Source: Thermovenabulum sp049723235
GTDB taxonomy: Bacteria; Bacillota; Thermosediminibacteria; Thermosediminibacterales; Thermosediminibacteraceae
DNA: 64,000 nt
Direction: 5' to 3'
Assembly (NCBI RefSeq): GCF_049723235.1
Contig: NZ_JBNARB010000003.1
Span: 95,724 to 159,723, forward strand
The position numbers and the translations under genes are program-made. A model generated the notes under the pieces. It ran no database searches and had not been told where the DNA came from. It was given only the letters and a program-made list of their open reading frames with translations. Positions 8,464 to 16,828 of this stretch are shown one piece after another. Numbering within the stretch: the first letter of the stretch is position 1; each line of letters starts with the position of its first letter.

Positions 8464-9960
8464 AGCTTTCACCTCCCTCCGGGGCAAAGGGGTTTGCTCC
8501 TTTGCGGAAGTCGTCTATCAGCATTTTTGCAAGGTCTGCCTTGTTGCGCAGAGCAGTCAGGATTTTTGAATCCACAGTACCCTTGGCAATAAGGTAGATA
8601 TATGTGCAGCCGTTCTTCTGCCCAACTCTATGGATGCGGGCTTTTGTCTGCTCAAAATTCGACATGGAGTAATCAAGGGAGTAAAATACCATTGTGCTTG
8701 CAGAGGTCAGTGTAATACCGAGTCCTGCAGTTGCGATCTGCCCTACAAACACCATGCAGTCAGGGTCATATTGAAACCGGCAAACCTGCTCCTGACGATC
8801 CTTAGTCGCCCCATAAATACACGCATAGCCGATATTCTTCTTTTCCAGCATCCTGCATATGGCATGAATTTCAGGAATGAACCTTGCTATGACAACCAGC
8901 TTATGCCCTTCTTGAATGCTGCTTTCAAGGATATCTTCGAGAGCTTTCAGCTTAGCTTCACTTACCTGTTCAATTCTTCCGCCGTCATCGCTTCCAATGA
9001 AGCCTCCTATTAACTGGGAAAGACGCAGCAAGCGTGTTAATACATTTGTAGCTGTTACTTCCCCTGCTGACAGCTCAGTATAGCTTTGTTTGACAAGCTC
9101 CTTATATTTCTTTAAAGTTGCCGGCTCAAGCTCAACGTGGCGAATGATATCGGTAGTTTCCGGCAAATCCAGGCACTCAGCTTTAGTCGCCCGAAACGCA
9201 ATGCTGTGGATCTTTTTCATCAAATCCTGTTCCATTGATTTTTTCAGCACCGGCGTATGGTTGCCGTAGCCGACCATATTGAAATACCGGTTTCTGAAGG
9301 CATAGAAGCTGTTTCCAAAGATGCGAGGATCGAGAAACTTATATTGACTGAATACATCTATGGCTTTGTTGGTTATAACCGTTCCTGTCAGTAAGAGCCG
9401 ATACCGGGCAAGCAAGCCCAACTGGTGCATTGCCTTTGAAACTGAAGTGTTGTGAGTTTTAATCTTGTGTCCTTCATCGGCAATGATAAGATCAGGATGC
9501 CAGTTTGCCAGTTCCTTTTCCATTCGCCATGCAGATTCGTAATTGACTACCACCACATGGACACCTTCGCCAGTTAGAAATCTAAGCTGTTGGATTTTCT
9601 TTTGAATCGTGCCATTAAGGACAATCAGCTTGTATGGAAAATCTGCGAACCGTTTAAACTCATCCTCCCACACTCCAAGTATGGAAAGCGGTGCGATTAT
9701 CAGCACACGGTTTATTCTTCCTGCAGCATTCAATGCTCCAATAATGGCGATTGAGACAAGCGTTTTTCCAGTGCTGGTCAGCCCATTTCCATCAGGAGCG
9801 CTGCACCCCATCCGGAAATGGCATGAACACCACCACCCTTCAAAAGTCCAAATAGACTGCAGATGAAATTGAAAGCACGAACCTGATGCTTGTATGGTCT
9901 ACCCTTTACGGGCATTGAAATTATTGGTAGCGTTTTTGCATTGTTCAATGAGTCTTGCAT
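8453..9960 (-). pseudogene. Phage SNF2/DEAD helicase, frameshifted at Walker A by an 8-nt insertion
   Basis: Two reading frames together give one SNF2-family helicase. The N-terminal part starts at ATG 9960 (site GGAGGATATAAG) and runs RPYKHQVRAF... to ALLMEMG, where TGA stops it. The second frame resumes at TGKTLVSIAI and holds LIIADEGHKIKT (motif II), LLLTGT (III), and QTKARIHRVGQKN (VI). Removing eight bases (TGACCAGC, about 9772-9779) restores MEMGTGKT exactly. The second frame has no good ribosome site, and without residues ahead of TGKT the ATPase should be dead. An assembly error is the other explanation. Confidence 0.85.
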
Positions 9961-10072
9961 CTTATATCCTCCATCCTTCAATTTTGAGGGTTGGCCAACT
10001 CTCTGACTCAATGCTACTCGAATTGTTAAAGCATGTCTGGACATCTAAAGTCCATGTTTTGGACAAAAAAAT

Positions 10073-10117
10073 AGCCATTATGCAATAAGGTTTTTGCACC
10101 TTTTTTGCATAATGGCT
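10073..10117 (-). terminator. Second terminator downstream of the ImmA/IrrE gene
   Basis: A perfect 13-bp inverted repeat (10073-10085 with 10105-10117) with a 19-base loop is followed on the minus strand by TATTTTTTT. It backs up the hairpin at 10156 and shields the helicase operon from read-through. Confidence 0.7.
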
Positions 10118-10155
10118 GAGGATCTCAGTATAATAGCCTATTTATAATAAAAAAA

Positions 10156-10176
10156 GTTGGACTTCCGAAGTCCAAC
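10156..10176. terminator. Bidirectional-looking terminator after the ImmA/IrrE gene
   Basis: A 9-bp GC-containing stem (10156-10164 with 10168-10176) with loop CCG is flanked by A-runs on the left and T-runs on the right, so it could work in both directions. It lies seven bases after the ImmA/IrrE stop codon. Confidence 0.8.
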
Positions 10177-10183
10177 AATTTTT

Positions 10184-12109
10184 TTAACTTATCATTTCTT
10201 TATATGCCTTTGCACAAAGAGGGGAAAGCCCTAAGGCTTCCAAAACTTCATTACATTCATATATTGAATGCCCTCTGTACGAATGAATCAGTTTCTTATA
10301 TGCCAATTGTTGAGGTGTATTATTAAGAGTATAACCGGCAAGCCTTAATATCTCTTCACTGTATGTAGGGCTTAGCTCCAATCCGATGCAAATTGCAACA
10401 ACAGTTTCTAAAGTTGGATTATTAAGTTCGTTGTTTTTTATCCTGTCATATGTTTTCCCTGATAACAAAGTCTTATCTGTAAAAACAAGCTTATTGTAGC
10501 CTTTCCTTTTGATATGTCCATATACCGCTTGGGAAAATGTCTGGGTTGTACGGCTCAAATGCCGACCTTCTTCGACGAATTCTTCGTGAAATTTCTTTAG
10601 CTCTTCTGAACGATTAAATACCTCAATATTATGCTTGTCCGGATTAAATGTCGGCACTCTGTTATAATCCGGTGTAGCTTTACGGAACATTATAGAATCG
10701 AGATATACTACAATGTCCATTTTGGAAGCTTTATTTATCTTTAAATCAAACAGAAGGCAACATTCATCTACATGCAGTTTTGCATAATCTGTAAGATCAA
10801 GGCTTCCCTTTTCTAACCTTTTAATGTATTTGGAGTCGTTAATAACATAATGACCGTCAACATAAATAAAATTGCCGCTGTCTATGATTTTTGCAAATTC
10901 CGGATTTGCATAATATTCAAAAAAGGAATCGCTTAGGCTAATGCTGTATGTTTGGTTCTTATGTAATGAGTCTGCCTTAAATGAATAATTGCTGATAAAA
11001 TGGTCATCGACGTATGTATATACGCCTTCAACTTCCTTATATCCAAGGTCAAGCATCCTTATTTTGGCCGCTATTCTTGACACCTGGCAGAAATCCGCTA
11101 ATTCATAAACGACATTTTCCATTATATTCAGCCTGTCTTGAGTACCAAAAAGGAGCTCATTCTTTTTTATTAGCTCCTCAATCTTTTTGATAGTCATTGA
11201 TTTAGGCATAAGGATGCGTGGTGCGATTCCGTTAGCATGCCATTCCATCCAATCTTCTGGCGTCCACTGCTTCTTGTATTTAGTTGTTTCGTTTACTCTG
11301 CAGCTTATGAGCAAAGCATCGCTGTTATACGTCTTAACTAACTCATGGTATTTTCTATGCTTATACCAGTGGACACACTCATGAATAATGGTATTGTTCA
11401 TGCACCCTACGTTTCGCATGAAATACACATTGGGATCCACAAGGATTGTTCCCCTTGAAACTTCTAAAGGTTTATATGTTCTTTCATTTCTGTCGTAATA
11501 CTCTATCGTACAATCGCCAAAGACTATTTGACCAAATATAGTGAAATGCTTTGTAAGCTGGATTTCCTTAACCTTAAGCCCCATTCTTTTCACTACTTCA
11601 TCTACTGGAATGGGCATAGGAGTACTTAATGCTTCCGGGCAAAACTCACTTAGAAATTCAGTAGCAACATCGTCAAACTGTTCCTTTTCTATAATTGGCA
11701 CTAAATACTCAGACAGTCGGCCTGTTTTGCCTTCTCTGTACTTATTGAAAATTGAAACAGAATTGATTTGAAAATTCTGAATTCCGTCATTAAGATCAGC
11801 TTTACAGGAGATACGGAACCATTGTTCTATGCCGTCAGTCTCGCGATTCCTTCGCACTGTTTCTGCTATTTCAACTTCAGCGGAAACAATTACATCAAAT
11901 AAAATACTGTTACCTGGCGAGTCGGTTATGTCTATCATTATGATGTCAAAATCGGATAATGCGGCTTCGTCCGGTGATTGCACATGGTATGAGTTGGATT
12001 CCAGCTTATCCGGGTTATCCTCTATATATTCGGACAATTCGTCAAAGAGATCATTATAATACATGTTTGCAATAACATCTCTGAACGAGCTGACACTTGC
12101 CATTGCCAT
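10184..12109 (-). CDS. ImmA/IrrE-type zinc metallopeptidase fused to C-terminal HTH region
   Basis: A 641-residue protein. Its N-terminal 190 residues are of unknown fold. The centre has the zinc motif NTIIHECVHWYKHRK (HExxH) of ImmA/IrrE peptidases, which cleave phage or ICE repressors. The C-terminal 130 residues (DKTLLSGKTYDRIKNNELNNPTLETVVAI) look like a Cro/CI-like helix-turn-helix. ATG 12109 is chosen because GGAGGT lies five bases upstream; a longer frame to 12211 has no such site. It is divergent from a small XRE gene across a palindromic operator, which suggests a switch controlling the element or its R-M cargo. Confidence 0.75.
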   Translation of the reverse strand: MAMASVSSFRDVIANMYYNDLFDELSEYIEDNPDKLESNSYHVQSPDEAALSDFDIIMIDITDSPGNSILFDVIVSAEVEIAETVRRNRETDGIEQWFRISCKADLNDGIQNFQINSVSIFNKYREGKTGRLSEYLVPIIEKEQFDDVATEFLSEFCPEALSTPMPIPVDEVVKRMGLKVKEIQLTKHFTIFGQIVFGDCTIEYYDRNERTYKPLEVSRGTILVDPNVYFMRNVGCMNNTIIHECVHWYKHRKYHELVKTYNSDALLISCRVNETTKYKKQWTPEDWMEWHANGIAPRILMPKSMTIKKIEELIKKNELLFGTQDRLNIMENVVYELADFCQVSRIAAKIRMLDLGYKEVEGVYTYVDDHFISNYSFKADSLHKNQTYSISLSDSFFEYYANPEFAKIIDSGNFIYVDGHYVINDSKYIKRLEKGSLDLTDYAKLHVDECCLLFDLKINKASKMDIVVYLDSIMFRKATPDYNRVPTFNPDKHNIEVFNRSEELKKFHEEFVEEGRHLSRTTQTFSQAVYGHIKRKGYNKLVFTDKTLLSGKTYDRIKNNELNNPTLETVVAICIGLELSPTYSEEILRLAGYTLNNTPQQLAYKKLIHSYRGHSIYECNEVLEALGLSPLCAKAYKEMIS

Positions 12110-12197
12110 ACCGTACCTCCAAAATAACATTTCATCATATAGACCAGATATTTCCTTATGTAAATTATAACATAAATTGCGCTTAACACAATATTTT

Positions 12198-12213
12198 ATT
12201 TGCGAACGCAAAT
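12198..12213. promoter_or_regulatory. Palindromic operator between two divergent regulator genes
   Basis: ATTTGCGAACGCAAAT has perfect 7-bp arms around AA. It lies in the 164-bp gap between the ImmA/IrrE-HTH gene and the XRE gene, where an HTH repressor would control both promoters. Confidence 0.6.
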
Positions 12214-12273
12214 TATTGTTGTGTTTTTTATTTTTTTATGATACCCTTTATATTGCAAGTCGAGGTGATAATT

Positions 12274-12483
12274 ATGACCGTAAGCTATAAAAAACTATGG
12301 AAGCTTCTTATTGACAGAGATATGAAAAAGAAAGACTTAAGAGAATTGGCTGGTATTAGTACAGCTTCAATGGCCAAACTCGGAAAAAATGAAAATGTTA
12401 ATACTGAGATTTTGGTAAAGATATGTAAAGCTCTTAACTGTGATATATCAGATATTATGGAAATTGTAGAAGATGACAAGTAA
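12274..12483 (+). CDS. Small XRE-family HTH regulator
   Basis: A 69-residue single-domain Cro/CI helix-turn-helix protein: KLLIDRDMKKKDLRELAGISTASMAKLGKNENVN is the HTH core, and CDISDIMEI is the typical end. The ATG at 12274 follows GAGGTGATAATT. It lies 90 bp ahead of the restriction nuclease gene in the same direction, like the control proteins of restriction-modification systems, and diverges from the ImmA/IrrE gene. Confidence 0.85.
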   Translation: MTVSYKKLWKLLIDRDMKKKDLRELAGISTASMAKLGKNENVNTEILVKICKALNCDISDIMEIVEDDK

Positions 12484-12573
12484 CTTAGAATTACTCAACT
12501 TAATATGTTGGAGTTTATGAGATTTTACAATTTTTACCTTGTTAATATTGGGGCAAAGTGAGGAGATAAAAGA

Positions 12574-14607
12574 ATGACTTTTCAAACATTTAAAATTCAT
12601 GGAGACAACATAGTTGAATGTGAGCGCATTTTTAACTTTATAACACGCAAGCTTGATATTATTGATATCAATAAACAGTTTATTTCACAAGCAGCAATCC
12701 AGATAGATATCAATTTTATTTATAATAGCTTAAAATATCGCTGGAGGCTTATTTATCATCCAGGATTTAGTAAATCTAACCGTAATCGCTGGAATAATAA
12801 TATCTTTGATTCGTTAAAAACCGCTGGGAGTTTTTTAGATGAAACACCAGATGCGATCATAACTGAAGTTAACATCCATGAAGAAAAAGAAAAGGTATTG
12901 TGTGCCATTGAGTTTTGTAGTGCCCTTCAGGCAGGAAATCAAGCATGGCAGAGAAGCGGACGAGCATATTCAACTATTAGAACAGGTTGTCCTTACCTTT
13001 ACATAGTTGATTTTGTTAAATATGAACTGAATACCAATACAAGAAAAAGGAAAGCAATAAGAACACCTAATCCTGCAATAACTTACAGTTATATTAACAA
13101 TACACTGCAAGAAAACGTTTTTGGTGTCCAAGCTTTTGTTAAATCAGAAGAGTTTGACAAAAACAATTCTTTACTCAAAAACTTTGATGAATCAATTTTT
13201 TCAGAAGACGACATATCAGATTATTTAGTAAATCTAATGCTTGGAAATGACACTACGGTATATGAGAAATCTTTACTTGAAAAAAATTTAAAAATGGTAA
13301 ACTTTTTCTCATTACATACAAAAGGACAATATTATTTTAAGCCAGAAGACTGGAAACGTATTTATAACGGCGAAACAACTGTTATAGAACTATCCAAAGA
13401 AAAGAAATGGCAATTTGGCAAGAAGATTGCAGAAAAATCTATGGGCGGCAAAACTCGTGCATTTGTCGAGTTAGTAAAAAAATATGCTTACGGTATAACA
13501 TGTAAGGATTTACCAATCGGAGTCATACCCTCAGATAGTAAGATTAATTTTGTTAATGAGCTAATTGAACTCTATCCCATTAGTCAAAACGAAGCTCAGA
13601 CAATATTAGATGATGACCACGATCTTCTAGTATGCCTTATCAAAGGATTTAAACCAAGAGGCGATGATAATCGTCCCGATCGCGGTCTACTACCGTTCTT
13701 GGCAATGTTAACATCAGAACATGCCAAAATATTGACTTTTATTTATGGTCCGATGACCTCTACCCGCATTGAACAACTAAAAAATGATCCACGTTCAGTT
13801 GCTCGTGTTAGTGGTTTTTGGAATGTTTTCTTAGGACTAAGCGACTATTTATTACTTGATGTTCCAGTATTAAATGAAAAAAGAAACGCAACTCTTTTTA
13901 GAACAAATCATAAGTATAAACAAGAGTGTACAGCACTATCAGCAAAAGAAGTTATTTTCTCAGACATTGTTTCACCTACACCAAATAGTGTACACGAAGA
14001 TGATGTAGATTCTGCTATTCACATGTTATTTACTAGCTTACCTTCTAACAAATGTTTTGAGGGTCTATGTAATCCTCCAGGAGGTGATTGGAGTGGCCTT
14101 TCTGTTATAGTTAATCAATGTGAGTATAGGTGGGTATCACTACCACGAGTTAGTGGCGAAATTTATGGGAAAAGGCCAGATCATGTATTACAACTTTATC
14201 CTTATAATACCAATTCTATAATTTTATCGATTGAATCTAAGGATAGGTCTTCTGATTTAGAACCAAATGTAGGAAAGCAACTAAAGCAATATATCAAATA
14301 CTTATCTACGTTTATTCCTAGCTGTGAAAGAAGTATTAATGGAAATTGGTCAATTTCTAGAAAAAAAATATCACTTAACTCGAGTAAAATTGTATCTGTT
14401 GCTGCGTTCATTGATTCCGGTTCAGAAGATTATGATAATATTCATCAGGTATCTGCATGTGATTTAATATTTGCATTAAGCCCTAAAGAAGTTGGCTGGG
14501 ACATTCGAATTATAAACTATATGCCTGATAACTCCGTATATACAGAATTAAAAGAGCTAATATTATCACACCCAAACAACATAGGAATTACTTGCACATT
14601 TTTATAA
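12574..14607 (+). CDS. Probable restriction endonuclease with two PD-(D/E)XK-like motifs
   Basis: A 677-residue protein in an AT-rich stretch. The C-terminal motif is clear: RPDHVLQLYP near residue 535, then IILSIESKDRSSDLEPN about 15 residues later, so PD...ESK. The N-terminal region has a second nuclease-like run: ETPDAIITEVN near 88 and CAIEFCSALQAGNQAWQRSGRAYS near 110. A linked pair of DNA methyltransferases lies convergently downstream, so a type II (possibly IIS) restriction enzyme is the best reading. I recognise no named enzyme. The start follows GAGGAGATAAAAGA. Confidence 0.7.
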   Translation: MTFQTFKIHGDNIVECERIFNFITRKLDIIDINKQFISQAAIQIDINFIYNSLKYRWRLIYHPGFSKSNRNRWNNNIFDSLKTAGSFLDETPDAIITEVNIHEEKEKVLCAIEFCSALQAGNQAWQRSGRAYSTIRTGCPYLYIVDFVKYELNTNTRKRKAIRTPNPAITYSYINNTLQENVFGVQAFVKSEEFDKNNSLLKNFDESIFSEDDISDYLVNLMLGNDTTVYEKSLLEKNLKMVNFFSLHTKGQYYFKPEDWKRIYNGETTVIELSKEKKWQFGKKIAEKSMGGKTRAFVELVKKYAYGITCKDLPIGVIPSDSKINFVNELIELYPISQNEAQTILDDDHDLLVCLIKGFKPRGDDNRPDRGLLPFLAMLTSEHAKILTFIYGPMTSTRIEQLKNDPRSVARVSGFWNVFLGLSDYLLLDVPVLNEKRNATLFRTNHKYKQECTALSAKEVIFSDIVSPTPNSVHEDDVDSAIHMLFTSLPSNKCFEGLCNPPGGDWSGLSVIVNQCEYRWVSLPRVSGEIYGKRPDHVLQLYPYNTNSIILSIESKDRSSDLEPNVGKQLKQYIKYLSTFIPSCERSINGNWSISRKKISLNSSKIVSVAAFIDSGSEDYDNIHQVSACDLIFALSPKEVGWDIRIINYMPDNSVYTELKELILSHPNNIGITCTFL

Positions 14608-14642
14608 AGAAAGAAGGTGCAATTTATAAGTGCCTCTTTCTT
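14606..14642. terminator. Shared terminator between convergent nuclease and methyltransferase genes
   Basis: An imperfect stem built from AAAGAAAGA-GGTGC and GTGCC-TCTTTCTT fills the 33-bp gap between two convergent stop codons, with T-runs at one side. It probably serves both directions. Confidence 0.6.
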
Positions 14643-15456
14643 AATAATTTGTATATAATGACTCATACACTGTATTACTCTTTTTATCCATTACTTTTTT
14701 AAACGCAGATTTTCCTGCGTGTAAATAATAATGGTTAACAAAAAGATCCTTTGGCAATTGTACACTATAATCCTTATCAGTAGTTTTTCCATCAAAAGAC
14801 AATGCCCATTTAACCCCTCGAGCATTAAGCTCTCTTAGGTAATCGAAAAATTCATCAAAATCGATTGTGGACAAATTATAATAACGGCCTTTCGTATTAA
14901 AATAGGGTGGATCAAGATAAATAAAATCACCATCACCAGCTTCTTTTGTTGCTTCTTTATAATCACAAGCTTTAAATTCTACATTTTGTATACGTGAGGA
15001 CCAATCTAGAATAATACCTTTTAGGGTTTTAGGATTAATTCCCTTTCTCGAGTAATGTAATGAGTTATTAAAGTGACCATCCTTGTTAAACCTAATCAAT
15101 CCATTAACACACGTCCGTGATAGAAACAATAAATCATACGGAGAAAATGAACTATTAAATCTATCTCTTATTTCATAATATACCTGGTAACCTTCCTTTT
15201 GCAGCCTTTCCCATTGTTCACGATAGTAATCAGCTAACCCAATAGGATCTTTCTTAATAACTTCCCATAATTTTATTAACGGCTCACAAATATCTGAGCA
15301 TATTGCATTACTAGGATTCAAAGCATACATAACCGAACCACCTCCTAAAAAAGGCTCAAAATATCGGTTATATGCTGGAATTTTACTAACTATTTCATAA
15401 GCTTGACTGCGTTTACTTCCGCTCCATTTAATTACAGGTTTAATACTTTTACTCAT
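14641..15456 (-). CDS. Dam/DpnM-type adenine DNA methyltransferase (alpha class, D12)
   Basis: A 271-residue N6-adenine methyltransferase. The SAM-binding motif FEPFLGGGSVMY lies near residue 32 and the catalytic DPPY (FIYLDPPYFNTKG) near 180, the alpha-class order. Length matches the family (about 270-285). It is the last gene of a three-gene operon and overlaps the XRE gene by 8 bp. Two methyltransferases of different class in one system are usual for asymmetric recognition sites, or for DpnII-like systems. Confidence 0.92.
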   Translation of the reverse strand: MSKSIKPVIKWSGSKRSQAYEIVSKIPAYNRYFEPFLGGGSVMYALNPSNAICSDICEPLIKLWEVIKKDPIGLADYYREQWERLQKEGYQVYYEIRDRFNSSFSPYDLLFLSRTCVNGLIRFNKDGHFNNSLHYSRKGINPKTLKGIILDWSSRIQNVEFKACDYKEATKEAGDGDFIYLDPPYFNTKGRYYNLSTIDFDEFFDYLRELNARGVKWALSFDGKTTDKDYSVQLPKDLFVNHYYLHAGKSAFKKVMDKKSNTVYESLYTNY

Positions 15457-15670
15457 TTTCTTCTACCTCAACAATAAGTTCATTTGGGTCAATTTCTAAG
15501 AACTCTGCTAATCTTACAAATGAAGTTTGCATTGGTGTTTTTCCATTAAGAAATTCATAAATTTTAGGTTTTGACACCCCTGATAGTCTGGAAAGTTCAC
15601 TTATTGATTTTATATTTTTATCGATCATGATTTTCCGTATTTTTTTCTCATCAGCAATATACTTTTTCAT
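15449..15670 (-). CDS. XRE-family HTH regulator inside the methyltransferase operon
   Basis: A 73-residue Cro/CI-type protein: MIDKNIKSISELSRLSGVSKPKIYEFLNGKT is a textbook HTH. It overlaps both neighbouring methyltransferase genes (4 bp and 8 bp), so the three are coupled. It likely autoregulates methyltransferase expression, perhaps at the direct repeats by the promoter near 16560. Confidence 0.85.
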   Translation of the reverse strand: MKKYIADEKKIRKIMIDKNIKSISELSRLSGVSKPKIYEFLNGKTPMQTSFVRLAEFLEIDPNELIVEVEENE

Positions 15671-16506
15671 TGTTTTTCACCTTTACTCATGCTATCAAAA
15701 ATACTCATCTGATTATTCGAAATAGCGTGCTCCAATCTTTTCTTTGCAATCTCTGCATAATGTCTATCAGTTTCAAACCCTATATAATTTCGCCCTAGTT
15801 CCTTAGCTGCTAAGCATTCACTTCCAACTCCCGAAAAAGGTGATAATACAATATCACCTTCTTTTGATGATATTTGAATGATTCTTTTTAGAATCCTAAG
15901 AGGTTTTTGAGTTGGATGTTTCCCAAATTCTAATTCTCGTTTTTCTTTATTATTGGGGATATCCCATACGGTTCTCATTTGCTTTCCAGGTTGCTTTAAA
16001 GTATCGTATTCAAAGTTTCCATTTTTAGAATATTCATAATCAAAATAATACTCACGTTTTTTGCAACCTTTATTACACCATAGTAAGGTTTCATGACTAG
16101 CAGTTAATCGCCTACCAGCTAAATTAGGAAAAGCGTTGCGCTTAAACCATATGATCTCGTTGATAATTTCAATATTAAGCAATTGACAAACTACATTAAT
16201 AATTCCAATATTGTGATATGTACCAAAAATCCACATAGAACCAGTGGGTTTTAGAATTCTTTTTGCTTCAGTTAACCAAGCAATTGTAAATGAAAAGTAT
16301 TCCGTTAAAGACATATTATCCCAATTTTCCATAACCTTGTTCCAATTACCGCCCATACCAGCCAGTTTTACGCTATTGTCCCACTTCCATTCGCCACCTT
16401 TTGATAAATTATAAGGTGGATCTGCAATAATCAGATCAATCATATTATCATCGATATTTTTCATTCCTTCTATGCAGTCCTGATTGATAATAACATTTAG
16501 TTCCAT
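15667..16506 (-). CDS. DNA methyltransferase, beta class (DpnA/MboII-like order)
   Basis: A 279-residue site-specific methyltransferase with the catalytic DPPY first (LIIADPPYNLSKGGEW near residue 28) and the SAM-binding motif late (DIVLSPFSGVGSECLAA near 225), the beta order. KHPTQKPLRILKRII is also typical. It begins the R-M methyltransferase operon behind a strong promoter, with GGAGGGG ahead of ATG 16506. With the alpha-class enzyme it should protect both strands of the site cut by the 677-residue nuclease. Confidence 0.9.
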   Translation of the reverse strand: MELNVIINQDCIEGMKNIDDNMIDLIIADPPYNLSKGGEWKWDNSVKLAGMGGNWNKVMENWDNMSLTEYFSFTIAWLTEAKRILKPTGSMWIFGTYHNIGIINVVCQLLNIEIINEIIWFKRNAFPNLAGRRLTASHETLLWCNKGCKKREYYFDYEYSKNGNFEYDTLKQPGKQMRTVWDIPNNKEKRELEFGKHPTQKPLRILKRIIQISSKEGDIVLSPFSGVGSECLAAKELGRNYIGFETDRHYAEIAKKRLEHAISNNQMSIFDSMSKGEKQ

Positions 16507-16533
16507 ATCTTCCCCTCCATTAAGCTTAACGAG

Positions 16534-16595
16534 ATTATATCATATATTAGCACTTTGTGTCAATATATATTTACTTTTTGTTAACATATATTTAC
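16534..16595 (-). promoter_or_regulatory. Promoter of the methyltransferase operon with a direct-repeat operator
   Basis: On the minus strand TTGACA (16558-16563) and TATAAT (16534-16539) are 18 bases apart. Two copies of an ATATATTTAC-containing unit (16561-16574 and 16583-16595) lie about 21 bp apart, the first overlapping the -35 box. This is the layout expected for an autoregulatory HTH control protein. Confidence 0.65.
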
Positions 16596-16651
16596 ACTTC
16601 ATCGAATTTAATATACTTATACTAATTTATATCCATCCTATATCCTCAACC

Positions 16652-16800
16652 CCCTGAAAAATAGGCAGTTATCTAATCTGGTAACTCAACTATAAATTTT
16701 CAGGGTAGTTGATATGTTACCTCAAACAATAAAAACAAGGGCTTCCCGACACTGTAATCTCCAGCAAAGCAGCCTGGAGAAAAGCTAAATGTCTGGAAAC
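16652..16800. other. Non-coding junction with nested inverted repeats next to rlmD
   Basis: The gene-free stretch 16507-16828 holds, besides the promoter, several inverted repeats: CCCTGAAAA (16652-16660) with TTTTCAGGG (16697-16705); GGTAACTCAACTA (16680-16692) with TAGTTGATATGTTACC (16706-16721); and a large imperfect hairpin from about 16733 to 16802 with an inner CTCCAG/CTGGAG stem. The last may terminate rlmD. The others may be recombination sites or remnants at the accessory/core border. Confidence 0.45.
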
Positions 16801-16828
16801 CCTTTATTTACAGGCTTTTGCAATCCTT

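Noticed and set aside
9778..10044. An 88-codon ORF as an independent gene
   Set aside because: From residue 29 on it is the N-terminal part of the frameshifted helicase; the earlier residues come from the non-coding upstream region.
10015..10060. Short GGAC inverted repeats before the helicase gene as an operator
   Set aside because: The arms are only five bases and resemble the nearby terminator stem; not convincing.
16680..16721. A second iteron site, since GGTAAC occurs twice here
   Set aside because: Only one inverted pair is present, far from replication genes; it is better seen as part of a hairpin at the element border.
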